From positions 1 through 5,527 of the forward strand of contig CAZOBB010000022.1 in assembly GCA_964577975.1 (NCBI GenBank): DNA of 5,527 nucleotides, given 5' to 3'. The notes below the pieces were generated by a model. That model worked only from the letters and a program-made list of their open reading frames with translations, searched no databases and was not told the origin of the DNA. Both the position numbers and the translations under genes were made by a program. Origin of the DNA: JAOZMY01 sp964577975. Its GTDB lineage: Bacteria > Desulfobacterota > S145-22. Below, piece by piece: positions 1 to 5,526 of the stretch; position 1 is the stretch's first letter, and the number at the start of each line of letters is the position of its first letter.

Positions 1-1
1 G

Positions 2-301
2 GAGATCCGGGGGTACCATCACGAAGTGGATACCCATCTGGCCGTGGCCATGGAGATCCTCAGGGGGAAGGCGGATTGTGGAATGGGTGTCGACTCCATC
101 ACGAAATCCCTTGGCTTGGGGTTTATACCCGTCAAAGAAGAGAGTTATGACCTGGTGGTGTTAAAGGAAAATATGGATCTTCCTCAGGTCAAGTCCCTCC
201 TCAAGGTGATCCGGTCCGGGGAATTTCGGGAGGCCCTGAAAGGCGTGGGCGGATATGGGTTGAAGGGGACGGGAGAGAAAATCTGGGAGGGAAGCGTGTG
301 A
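2..301 (+). CDS. PBP-like oxyanion/cofactor-sensing domain protein, C-terminal part (5' end outside window)
   Basis: Only the last 99 residues are visible and the frame is open to the left edge, so the gene starts upstream. The visible part matches the end of the PBP-like domain (PF12727 type) found fused to MoeA-like molybdopterin enzymes or to helix-turn-helix DNA-binding domains. Supporting motifs are THLAVAMEILRGKADCGMGV, then LGLGFIPVKEESYDLVV, then a helix with LKVIRSGEFREALKGVGGY, which is how this family usually ends. In that family the domain is thought to sense molybdate, tungstate or the pterin cofactor; this is family knowledge, not visible here. An in-frame GTG at 26 lies inside the conserved domain and is not a credible start. 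The stop overlaps the porin start by 4 bases (GTGA), suggesting translational coupling. Whether the missing N-terminus is an HTH regulator or a MoeA-like enzyme cannot be told. Domain assignment fairly sure, role uncertain. Confidence 0.75.
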   Translation, partial: EIRGYHHEVDTHLAVAMEILRGKADCGMGVDSITKSLGLGFIPVKEESYDLVVLKENMDLPQVKSLLKVIRSGEFREALKGVGGYGLKGTGEKIWEGSV

Positions 302-1713
302 AGAGAGAGGCGAAGCCAGAGAAAAACGCGGAAAAGTTGCGGTGGTTTCTTTGCGGGGTGGCGATGCTGCTTGGGCTCGCCCTGGCGGTTCCGGCCGCCG
401 CAAAGACGGCTCAGGCCGGAGAAACGGGAAAGCTCACCTTCGGAACCGAGGTCCGGTTGCGGGGGGAATCCCAGGACAATTTCAACCTGAAGTTCTACGG
501 TCCCGATCCGCCCAATGGCGATACCAATGACAAATTCGTCCTGTGGCGGCTCCGGATGGGGATCGATTACCGGCCCAGTGATGTGATCCATCTGAGGGTG
601 TGGGGCCAGGATGCCCGCGCCTTCGGGTGCGGATTCGATCGTGAGGATTTCTATAATCCCATCTTCCGGATGGAGACGAACCCCTGCGAGGATGAATGGG
701 AGCTTTGGGAAACGTACCTGGAGGTAAAAAGGCCGTTCGCGTGGCCGGTGGCCCTGAAGGCGGGAAGGCAGCGGATATATTACGGGGACAAGCGGATCTT
801 CGGGCCAGGACAGTGGGGAAATTCCGGAAAATGGATTTGGGACGCGGCGAAGGTGTCCTTCTTCATCCCGAAGGGCTTCGTGGATGTCTATTACGGCCGC
901 ACCATGCTTCACGAGCCCAACCAATTCAGCCTGAACCACCGGCACGGCTTCGAGTCGATCGGAACCTATGCCCATATAACCCTTCCCAAGGGGTTGTTGG
1001 GGATCGGCGTGGAACCCTTTGCCATGACCAAGTACGATCGCCACAAACGATACAGTGGAGAAGACGGTGAAGTTGGAGACCTGAAGGCGGCCTACGCGGG
1101 CGTCAGGGTCTTCAAAAAGAACCTGCACGGCTTCGATCTGGACGCGACCTACGTCCGGGAATTCGGGGACTATTCCAATGACACCATCCAGGCGTACGGG
1201 TACCATCTGCTTGCCGCCTACCATTTCGATTCCTGCCCCTACCGTCCCCGGATCAGCCTCGAGTATTCGGTCGGGTCGGGGGACGACGATCCCACCGACG
1301 GGAAGCGCAAGACCTTCGACGGGGCCTTTGGCGCACGGGACAAGATGTATGGACGCATAAACCTCTTCCAGTGGCGGAACGTCCGGGACGCCCAGGTCAA
1401 CCTGGAGCTGCGCCCGAAACGGTGGACATGGTTCTACCTGAAGGCGGAGTTCCACAAGTTCTGGCTGGAGGAGAAGAAGGACGGCTGGTCCCTGAATCCG
1501 AAGCGCTACAGGGACAAGACGGGAAACTCGGGAGACGAGGTTGGTAAGGAATTCGACATCGTTCTCAGGTTCGATCTGCCGAAGGGGCACCAGATCCAGG
1601 CGGGGTACGGGCATTTCTGGCCGGATGAGTTCGCCAAGAAACTGGCGTCCAACAAGCAGGCGAACTGGTTCTTTTTGCAATGGCAGTACAAATTCAACTG
1701 GAAGATTCTTTGA
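298..1713 (+). CDS. Outer-membrane beta-barrel porin, alginate-export (AlgE-like) family
   Basis: A 471-residue outer-membrane channel protein. The GTG start at 298 is supported by GGGAGGG at 285-291, six bases upstream, and by a proper signal peptide: basic residues up to about 15, a hydrophobic core at about 16-34, and likely cleavage after AQA (about residue 40). The rest alternates polar and aromatic residues as in a transmembrane beta barrel. The family hallmark is at residues 156-175 (GRQRIYYGDKRIFGPGQWGN). A second family motif, SGDDDPTDGKRKTF, lies at about 327-340, in the loop/strand typical of the alginate-export domain (PF13372 type). The C-terminus is aromatic-rich (WFFLQWQYKFNW) but ends in Leu rather than the usual Phe. 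Cysteines at 111 and 130 flank an acidic loop and could form a periplasmic/extracellular disulfide. Despite the family name, most relatives are porins of unknown substrate. Its position between a PBP-like sensor gene and a Mop gene suggests passage of an oxyanion or related solute, which is inference. Confidence 0.85.
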   Translation: MKREAKPEKNAEKLRWFLCGVAMLLGLALAVPAAAKTAQAGETGKLTFGTEVRLRGESQDNFNLKFYGPDPPNGDTNDKFVLWRLRMGIDYRPSDVIHLRVWGQDARAFGCGFDREDFYNPIFRMETNPCEDEWELWETYLEVKRPFAWPVALKAGRQRIYYGDKRIFGPGQWGNSGKWIWDAAKVSFFIPKGFVDVYYGRTMLHEPNQFSLNHRHGFESIGTYAHITLPKGLLGIGVEPFAMTKYDRHKRYSGEDGEVGDLKAAYAGVRVFKKNLHGFDLDATYVREFGDYSNDTIQAYGYHLLAAYHFDSCPYRPRISLEYSVGSGDDDPTDGKRKTFDGAFGARDKMYGRINLFQWRNVRDAQVNLELRPKRWTWFYLKAEFHKFWLEEKKDGWSLNPKRYRDKTGNSGDEVGKEFDIVLRFDLPKGHQIQAGYGHFWPDEFAKKLASNKQANWFFLQWQYKFNWKIL

Positions 1714-1723
1714 GGAAACATCA

Positions 1724-1730
1724 AGAGGAG
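1724..1730 (+). promoter_or_regulatory. Ribosome binding site deciding the Mop gene start
   Basis: AGAGGAG with a six-base spacer to ATG 1737. It favours the short 68-residue Mop protein over the upstream ATG at 1680, which lies inside the porin gene. Confidence 0.8.
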
Positions 1731-1736
1731 CAAATC

Positions 1737-1943
1737 ATGGAATTGAGCGCGAGGAACAAGCTGAAAGGAACCGTCAAGAAGATCACGCTGGGCCAGGTCA
1801 TGGCGGAGATCACCCTCGACATCGGCGGAACCGAGGTGGTGGCCGTGGTGACGAAGGCCTCCGCCGAGAGGCTGGGACTGAAAGAGGGTGAGACCGCGTA
1901 TGCCGTGATCAAGGCGACGGAGATCATGGTCGGGAAGGAATAG
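1737..1943 (+). CDS. Molbindin: single Mop-domain molybdate/tungstate-binding protein
   Basis: A 68-residue cytoplasmic protein consisting of one Mop domain. It has the diagnostic SARN motif at residues 4-7 and LKGTVKKIT just after. The second conserved block is TKASAERLGLKEG (39-51), followed by the terminal IKATEIMV. Stand-alone Mop proteins assemble as a hexamer (trimer of dimers) and hold several molybdate or tungstate ions at subunit interfaces, serving as an intracellular store or buffer. The ATG at 1737 is chosen because AAGAGGAG (1723-1730) sits six bases upstream and the protein then begins exactly at the domain. The frame also opens at ATG 1680, but that would add 19 unrelated residues and overlap the porin. 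It lies 23 bases after the porin stop, so co-transcription is likely. The length is normal for the family. Discrimination between molybdate and tungstate cannot be read from the sequence. Confidence 0.92.
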   Translation: MELSARNKLKGTVKKITLGQVMAEITLDIGGTEVVAVVTKASAERLGLKEGETAYAVIKATEIMVGKE

Positions 1944-2007
1944 CGGCGCTTTTTCCATGAACGCGGAGATGACTTGAACTTCCTCATCCGGCGGGACGCG
2001 TCCAGGG

Positions 2008-2029
2008 AAAAGGAGAGGTGTATCCTTTT
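2008..2029 (+). promoter_or_regulatory. Inverted repeat (7-base arms), possible operator or leader hairpin
   Basis: AAAAGGA, an eight-base loop and TCCTTTT form a perfect 7-base-pair stem 36 bases before the ATG of the binding protein. As DNA it could be a regulator site. As RNA it is a weak hairpin that would hide the upstream AGGAG. Arms of this size can occur by chance, so the function is unproven. Confidence 0.3.
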
Positions 2030-2052
2030 AGAGAGGAATCATGGAGGACGGT

Positions 2053-2059
2053 AAGGAGG
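2053..2059 (+). promoter_or_regulatory. Ribosome binding site deciding the binding-protein start
   Basis: AAGGAGG with a six-base spacer to ATG 2066. It supports that start over GTG 2018, whose nearest AGGAG is only two bases away, and over ATG 2060, which abuts the site itself. Starting at 2066 also gives a clean signal peptide. Confidence 0.85.
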
Positions 2060-2065
2060 ATGGAC

Positions 2066-3877
2066 ATGAAAGACAGAGCCTGGAATTTTTTCAGTTTTTT
2101 CATCCTGTTTTGGGTGGTGGCGTCCCTTGTCTGGTCCCCGGCGTTCGCGGCGGGGAAGGCCAAGCCCAAGGCGGTTTACGGGAACGGGGAGGCCACGCTT
2201 GTCGTGGCGACGGGCAGCCCGGGGGCCCTGGGATTGCTCAAGGCGCTGGCCGACCCGTTTTGCAAGGCAAACGCCTGTCACCTGGTCTGGTACAAGAAGG
2301 GAAGCGGGGCCTCCCTCGCCTTCCTGAAGGCGGGCCACTGTGATGTCATCATGGTGCATGCCCCCGCCGCGGAGAAAAAGGCGGTGGCGGAGGGCTGGGC
2401 GACGCATCGGACCATCATCGGGGCCAATCAGTTCTTCATCGTGGGGCCGAAGTCGGACCCCGCGGGGATACGAAAGGCGAAATCGGCCGCGGAGGCCTAT
2501 GCCATGATTGCCAGGGCGAAGGCGAAATTCTTTTCCCGGGGAGACAACTCCGGAACCAACAAGCGGGAGCTGAAGATATGGAAACTGGCGGGGATTACTC
2601 CGTCCGGATCGTGGTACATCGTCACGCACGATTTCATGGGACCCACCCTGATGCGGGCGGACCGGGAACAGGGCTACTTCATGACGGACAACAGCACCTA
2701 CTACGTCAAGAAGGCGAAGATCAAGCACCTCGTGCCGCTCTTTATGGGGGATCCCATCCTCATCAACGTCTACCACGCCCTCATGCCGAATCCGAAAAGA
2801 TACCCGAAACGGAACACGGTTCTGGCGAGGAGGTTCATCGACTTCGTTGCCTCGCCCGAGGGGCAAAAGATTATCCGGAGGTATGGCGAGAAGAAGTTCG
2901 GCCGTCCCCTCTACCAGGACGCGGCGGTGGCCATGAAACTGGAAGGGAAGCTGGAGGGGAAATCCGGTTCCTCGAAGATTCAAGGGAAGGTCATCGTCTT
3001 TCACGCCGGGAGTTTGACGCTTCCCCTGTATAAGATGGAGAAGGCCTTCGAGAAGCTCCATCCCGGGGTGGACATCGTCCGGGAAGCGGCGGGGAGCCGC
3101 ACCTGCGCCCGGAAGATCGCCGACCTGAAACGCCCCTGCGACATCATGCTCTCGGCGGACGACTCGGTCATCGACAAGTTCCTCGTTCCCGAATTCGCCG
3201 ACATCAACATCCGCTTCGCCAGCAACCAGATGGTGCTGTGTTACACGGACAAAAGTCGTTTCCATGAGAGGATCAACGCAGAGAACTGGTACAAGATTCT
3301 CTTGGACAAGAAGGTGGTCTGGGGACAGGCAGACCCCAACGCCGATCCCTGCGGCTACCGTGCCCTGATGGTGATGCAGCTCGCGGAGAAGTATTACGGC
3401 GTCAAGGGGTTGTATAAATCCCTCCTGGCAAACCGCCCCATGAAGAATATCCGCCCCAAGTCGGTGGAGCTGGTGGTCCTTCTCCAGACGGGAGACATGG
3501 ACTATGCCTGGGAATACCGATCCGTGGCGGTCCAGCACAAGCTGAAATTCCTCGAGCTTCCCGACAAGATCAACCTGGGAAACACCGAGTACAACGATTT
3601 CTACAGGCAGGCGGTGGTGGAGATCTCTGGGAAGAAACCGGGCACCAAGGTCAAGAAGATCGGAAAGGCGATCACCTACGGCGCCACCTTGCTGAGGAAA
3701 GCCCCCAACCGGACGGCGGCCATCGCCTTCCTGGCCTACCTCCTCGACCCCGACGGAGGCGTAAAGATCCTCAGGGCCATGGGGCAGCCTCCTGTCGTGC
3801 CCGCCTGGGTGACCTCGGCCGCCATGAAGGAAAAGGTCCCCGCGGAATTCCGGGATAGGGTGGCGGTGAAGAAGTGA
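2066..3877 (+). CDS. Fused double-domain tungstate/molybdate-binding periplasmic protein (TupA-like + WtpA-like)
   Basis: A 603-residue secreted protein, about twice the length of a normal oxyanion-binding protein. Residues 1-28 form a signal peptide (MKDR, a hydrophobic stretch, cleavage after AFA) with no lipobox, so the product is probably soluble in the periplasm. Residues about 41-283 resemble TupA: VHAPAAEK (97-104), FSRGDNSGTNKRE (156-168), MTDNSTYY (206-213) and SPEGQKI (263-269). Residues about 307-590 are WtpA/ModA-like: GKVIVFHAGSL (307-317), REAAGSRTCARKI (339-351), DPNADPCGYR (423-432), EYRSVAVQH (483-491), NIRP and GQPPVVPA. In the WtpA family an Asp and a Glu complete octahedral binding of the metal; Asp423 or Asp427 and Glu483 are the matching candidates. 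The TupA half departs from family hallmarks (TGSP where TTTS is usual; Asn where SGTH has His). The linker, about 284-306, is charged and repetitive. No membrane or ATPase partner gene follows. Oxyanion binding by the C-terminal half is confident; the role of the N-terminal half is open. Confidence 0.88.
   Translation: MKDRAWNFFSFFILFWVVASLVWSPAFAAGKAKPKAVYGNGEATLVVATGSPGALGLLKALADPFCKANACHLVWYKKGSGASLAFLKAGHCDVIMVHAPAAEKKAVAEGWATHRTIIGANQFFIVGPKSDPAGIRKAKSAAEAYAMIARAKAKFFSRGDNSGTNKRELKIWKLAGITPSGSWYIVTHDFMGPTLMRADREQGYFMTDNSTYYVKKAKIKHLVPLFMGDPILINVYHALMPNPKRYPKRNTVLARRFIDFVASPEGQKIIRRYGEKKFGRPLYQDAAVAMKLEGKLEGKSGSSKIQGKVIVFHAGSLTLPLYKMEKAFEKLHPGVDIVREAAGSRTCARKIADLKRPCDIMLSADDSVIDKFLVPEFADINIRFASNQMVLCYTDKSRFHERINAENWYKILLDKKVVWGQADPNADPCGYRALMVMQLAEKYYGVKGLYKSLLANRPMKNIRPKSVELVVLLQTGDMDYAWEYRSVAVQHKLKFLELPDKINLGNTEYNDFYRQAVVEISGKKPGTKVKKIGKAITYGATLLRKAPNRTAAIAFLAYLLDPDGGVKILRAMGQPPVVPAWVTSAAMKEKVPAEFRDRVAVKK
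2939..2962 (+). repeat. Imperfect 12-base tandem repeat encoding the interdomain linker (LEGK-LEGK)
   Basis: CTGGAAGGGAAG (2939-2950) is followed directly by CTGGAGGGGAAA, matching at 10 of 12 positions and giving the peptide LEGKLEGKSGSS. It sits exactly between the two binding domains, so it probably arose by local duplication that lengthened a flexible linker. Confidence 0.6.
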
Positions 3878-3943
3878 AAAGTCTGAAGTTGTTAAGTTTT
3901 AAGTAAAAATATTGAGGCCAGGGTTCGCTGTGGCCGGAAGGGG
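3878..3943. other. Convergent intergenic gap, AT-rich
   Basis: These 66 bases separate the stops of the two converging genes. The left half is conspicuously AT-rich in a GC-rich region and contains the reiterated GTTAAGTTTTAAGT (about 3890-3904). The right half holds a hairpin described separately. No clear terminator for the rightward genes is visible. Confidence 0.5.
3905..3935 (-). terminator. Probable intrinsic terminator of the leftward transporter cluster
   Basis: Read leftward, GGCCA (3935-3931) pairs with TGGCC (3920-3916) around a ten-base loop. A T-rich run, ATATTTTT (3912-3905), follows three bases after the stem. It lies nine bases beyond the permease stop. The five-base stem is short, so termination may be weak. 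Confidence 0.5.
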
Positions 3944-4744
3944 TTACCGCGAGTTGGAATTACGGAAGGCCTTGAGGTTCAGCGTGCCGAAGGGCGTGAA
4001 ACTGACCTTGATGCTCATGAGGACGGCCAGGATCACCGTGACGGCCGTCCCCGTGAAGATGGCGATCATGATCGCTATCTGATATTTGATGGCGGTTGCC
4101 GGGTTGGCGCCTCCCAAGATGACACCCGTCATCATCCCCGGCAACGCCACCAACCCGATCGTGGCGATGGTGGCCACGGTGGGCGCGAGGGCGGACTGGC
4201 ATGCCTCCCGAAGATAGGGCCGGATGGCCTCGTGGAGGCGCGCCCCCTGCGCCAGGGACAGGAGGAAGGGCTTTTCCCTTTTCTTCAGCGCGCTGTAAAA
4301 GGTTCGTATCCCGATCAAATCCGCGCGGAGACAGTTCCCCAGGATCATCCCGCCGATGGGGATGACGTACTGGGCGTCCATCAGGGTGGGACGCCGCAGC
4401 AAAGGGCCCAGGAAGGCGAAGAGGGGAATGGCGGTGCCCACGATGAGGGCGCCGAAGAGGGGGAGAAGGAAGCTCCGCGCCCTCAGGTCACTTCCCCGGA
4501 TGATGGAAAGGTCCGCCACGACGATCATCACCATCAGCCACAGCCCGTTGATCCAGGGATTGTTCCATCGAAAAACCACCTGAAGATAGAGCCCCACGAA
4601 GAGGAGCTGAACCGTCATCCTTAAGACGGCGATGAGCGTTCGGTTCAGCAGCGGGATGCGAAACCAGAGAAAAATGCCCAGCGGGATGATGAGCAGCAGG
4701 TAGAAGGCGGCCAAGGCCAGATTATTAATAGGTTGGGCACCCAT
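3944..4744 (-). CDS. UPF0014/FetB-type ABC transporter permease
   Basis: A 266-residue inner-membrane protein with about six to seven hydrophobic segments (roughly 8-28, 36-58, 66-82, 93-112, 124-138, 187-208, 219-244). Family signatures are visible: IPIGGMILGN (128-137), the stretch from 197 to 216 reading GLVALPGMMTGVILGGANPA, and the closing SFTPFGTL. This is the PF03649 type, represented in E. coli by FetB, which with FetA is reported to export iron and help resist oxidative stress. The ATG at 4744 is preferred because AAGGAG (4756-4751) stands six bases upstream and family proteins begin near here; an in-frame ATG at 4807 would place 21 residues over the ATPase gene. It begins one base after the ATPase stop, so the two are surely co-translated partners. 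The permease lacks the EAA loop of binding-protein-dependent importers, so it is unlikely to be the partner of the convergent binding protein. The actual substrate is unknown. Confidence 0.88.
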   Translation of the reverse strand: MGAQPINNLALAAFYLLLIIPLGIFLWFRIPLLNRTLIAVLRMTVQLLFVGLYLQVVFRWNNPWINGLWLMVMIVVADLSIIRGSDLRARSFLLPLFGALIVGTAIPLFAFLGPLLRRPTLMDAQYVIPIGGMILGNCLRADLIGIRTFYSALKKREKPFLLSLAQGARLHEAIRPYLREACQSALAPTVATIATIGLVALPGMMTGVILGGANPATAIKYQIAIMIAIFTGTAVTVILAVLMSIKVSFTPFGTLNLKAFRNSNSR

Positions 4745-4745
4745 G

Positions 4746-5393
4746 TCAGACTCCTTCCGCGGGAAAGGGGATGACGCGATCCGCCAGCTCAAGGAAACCG
4801 GCGTCATGCGAAATACCGAGGATGGTTACCCCGTTCAGTGTTCGGAGGAGACGCACGACGGCGAGGCTGTTTTTCTGGTCCAGCGCGGAGGTGGGTTCGT
4901 CCAATAGGAGTATTTTTCGGTCCAGCAGCAAAGCGGCGATGAGGGCCGCGCGCTGTTTTTCCCCGCCGGACAGGGTTCCCACGTCGGCGTCGAGCAGGTC
5001 CCCGGGCAGGGACACGCGCTCGAGGAGTTCGGGCAGGCGGGTGAGGTTCCCCTTGAGATGGGCGTTGGCCTTGAAGGAAAAGGGGTGCTCCAGCCATTGC
5101 CGGAGGGTGCCTTCCCCCAGCTCGGGTTCCTGGGGGACGTAGGCCATCCGCCGCCTTATACGCCAGACGGTTTCTTCCGTGAGGGGAACGCCGTCCACGG
5201 TGATTTCGCCCGATTCCGGGACGGTGAATCCGAGGACGCATTTCAGCAACGTCGATTTCCCCAGCCCCGATTCCCCCGTCACCACGACCCGTTCCCCCAC
5301 CGCCACGGTGAGGGAGAAATTCCGGAAGGGAACCTTGTCTCCGAACCGGACGGTCACATTGGATATCTTGATGGCGGGGTCAGGACCGGACAC
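4746..5393 (-). CDS. ABC transporter ATP-binding protein, FetA-like
   Basis: A 215-residue cytoplasmic ATPase that would energise the permease encoded directly downstream. All catalytic elements are present in order: Walker A GESGLGKST (40-48), Q-loop at Gln88 (VPQEPEL), ABC signature LSGGEKQR (141-148), Walker B ILLLDEP (161-167) with Glu166, D-loop SALD (169-172) and the H-loop His196 (ISHD). The length is close to that of E. coli FetA and there is no extra C-terminal regulatory domain (no Mop/TOBE), which argues against a ModC/WtpC/TupC-type molybdate or tungstate importer ATPase. The GTG start at 5393 is supported by GGGAGG (5405-5400) six bases upstream. It overlaps the end of the upstream regulator gene by 14 bases, implying translational coupling. 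The pairing with a UPF0014 permease is what places it in the FetA group; the sequence alone gives only the general ABC family. Confidence 0.9.
   Translation of the reverse strand: MSGPDPAIKISNVTVRFGDKVPFRNFSLTVAVGERVVVTGESGLGKSTLLKCVLGFTVPESGEITVDGVPLTEETVWRIRRRMAYVPQEPELGEGTLRQWLEHPFSFKANAHLKGNLTRLPELLERVSLPGDLLDADVGTLSGGEKQRAALIAALLLDRKILLLDEPTSALDQKNSLAVVRLLRTLNGVTILGISHDAGFLELADRVIPFPAEGV
4751..4756 (-). promoter_or_regulatory. Ribosome binding site deciding the permease start
   Basis: AAGGAG on the minus strand, within the last codons of the ATPase gene and six bases before ATG 4744. It selects the 266-residue permease over a longer version starting at 4807. Confidence 0.8.
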
Positions 5394-5526
5394 GGATTTC
5401 CTCCCAGAGCTCCTCGACGCGTTCCCGAAGCTGGGTGAGGATTTCTTTCCCTTCGGGGGTCAGGTAGTATTCACGCCGGGCGCGGGGGCCCCTCGACGGG
5501 TCCGTAACGCACCGGAGCCAGCCCCG
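5380..5526 (-). CDS. Winged-helix transcriptional regulator, C-terminal part (5' end outside window)
   Basis: The last 48 residues of a gene entering from the right edge. The visible peptide contains GWLRCVTDPSRGP, then RARREYYLTPEGKEIL, then an amphipathic, Glu/Arg-rich helix (TQLRERVEELWEEI). This is the pattern of the wing and following helix of PadR- or MarR-like winged-helix regulators: recognition-helix end, a beta hairpin with basic tip, the invariant-looking LTPEG, and a dimerisation helix. The frame stays open to the window edge, and the stop (TGA at 5382-5380) lies 14 bases inside the ATPase gene. Being the upstream gene of the transporter cluster, it probably controls it, perhaps in response to the exported substrate; that is inference. 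PadR is my first guess, but the family cannot be fixed from so short a fragment. Confidence 0.6.
   Translation of the reverse strand, partial: RGWLRCVTDPSRGPRARREYYLTPEGKEILTQLRERVEELWEEIRVRS
5400..5405 (-). promoter_or_regulatory. Ribosome binding site deciding the ATPase start
   Basis: GGGAGG on the minus strand with a six-base spacer to GTG 5393, inside the end of the preceding regulator gene. Confidence 0.75.

Larger units (their letters stand above)
1944..2065 (+). other. Leader between Mop and binding-protein genes, with dyad symmetries
   Basis: This 122-base stretch is the longest untranslated gap in the rightward cluster. It holds a perfect 10-base palindrome, GGACGCGTCC (1994-2003). 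It also holds a 7-base inverted repeat, AAAAGGA (2008-2014) and TCCTTTT (2023-2029), with an 8-base loop. The latter would pair over a first Shine-Dalgarno-like AGGAG (2011-2015). A TTGAAC at 1974-1979 resembles a -35 box, but no convincing -10 follows at the right distance. I see no ModE-type operator and no clear molybdenum/tungsten-cofactor riboswitch core, though these are hard to exclude by eye. Either the gene is read through from upstream or it has its own controlled promoter here. Confidence 0.4.

Noticed and set aside
184..1680. Long minus-strand open frame opposite the porin gene
   Set aside because: Its peptide has no recognisable domain and is rich in Pro, Arg, Leu and Val as expected of an antisense shadow in GC-rich DNA; the plus-strand frame has a signal peptide, porin motifs and a ribosome binding site.
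1680..1736. N-terminal extension of the Mop protein from ATG 1680
   Set aside because: The extra 19 residues do not belong to the Mop domain, overlap the porin end, and lack a ribosome binding site; ATG 1737 has one.
1974..2026. TTGAAC (1974-1979) with TATCCT (2021-2026) as a sigma-70 promoter
   Set aside because: The spacing of about 41 bases is far from the 16-18 expected, and no alternative -10 box fits.
2018..2065. N-terminal extension of the binding protein from GTG 2018
   Set aside because: It would put a charged 16-residue stretch before a normal signal peptide, and the AGGAG is only two bases from the GTG.
2039..3538. Long minus-strand open frame opposite the binding-protein gene
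   Set aside because: A low-information peptide rich in Arg, Gly, His and Val, antisense to a frame with clear TupA/WtpA motifs; treated as a codon-bias artefact.
4745..4807. Extension of the permease into the ATPase gene from ATG 4807
   Set aside because: It would add 21 polar residues before the first membrane segment, while ATG 4744 has an ideally placed AAGGAG.
3944..5393. The convergent ABC pair as TupBC or ModBC partner of the binding protein
   Set aside because: The permease shows UPF0014 signatures, not an importer EAA loop, the ATPase lacks a Mop/TOBE tail, and the genes are on the opposite strand.
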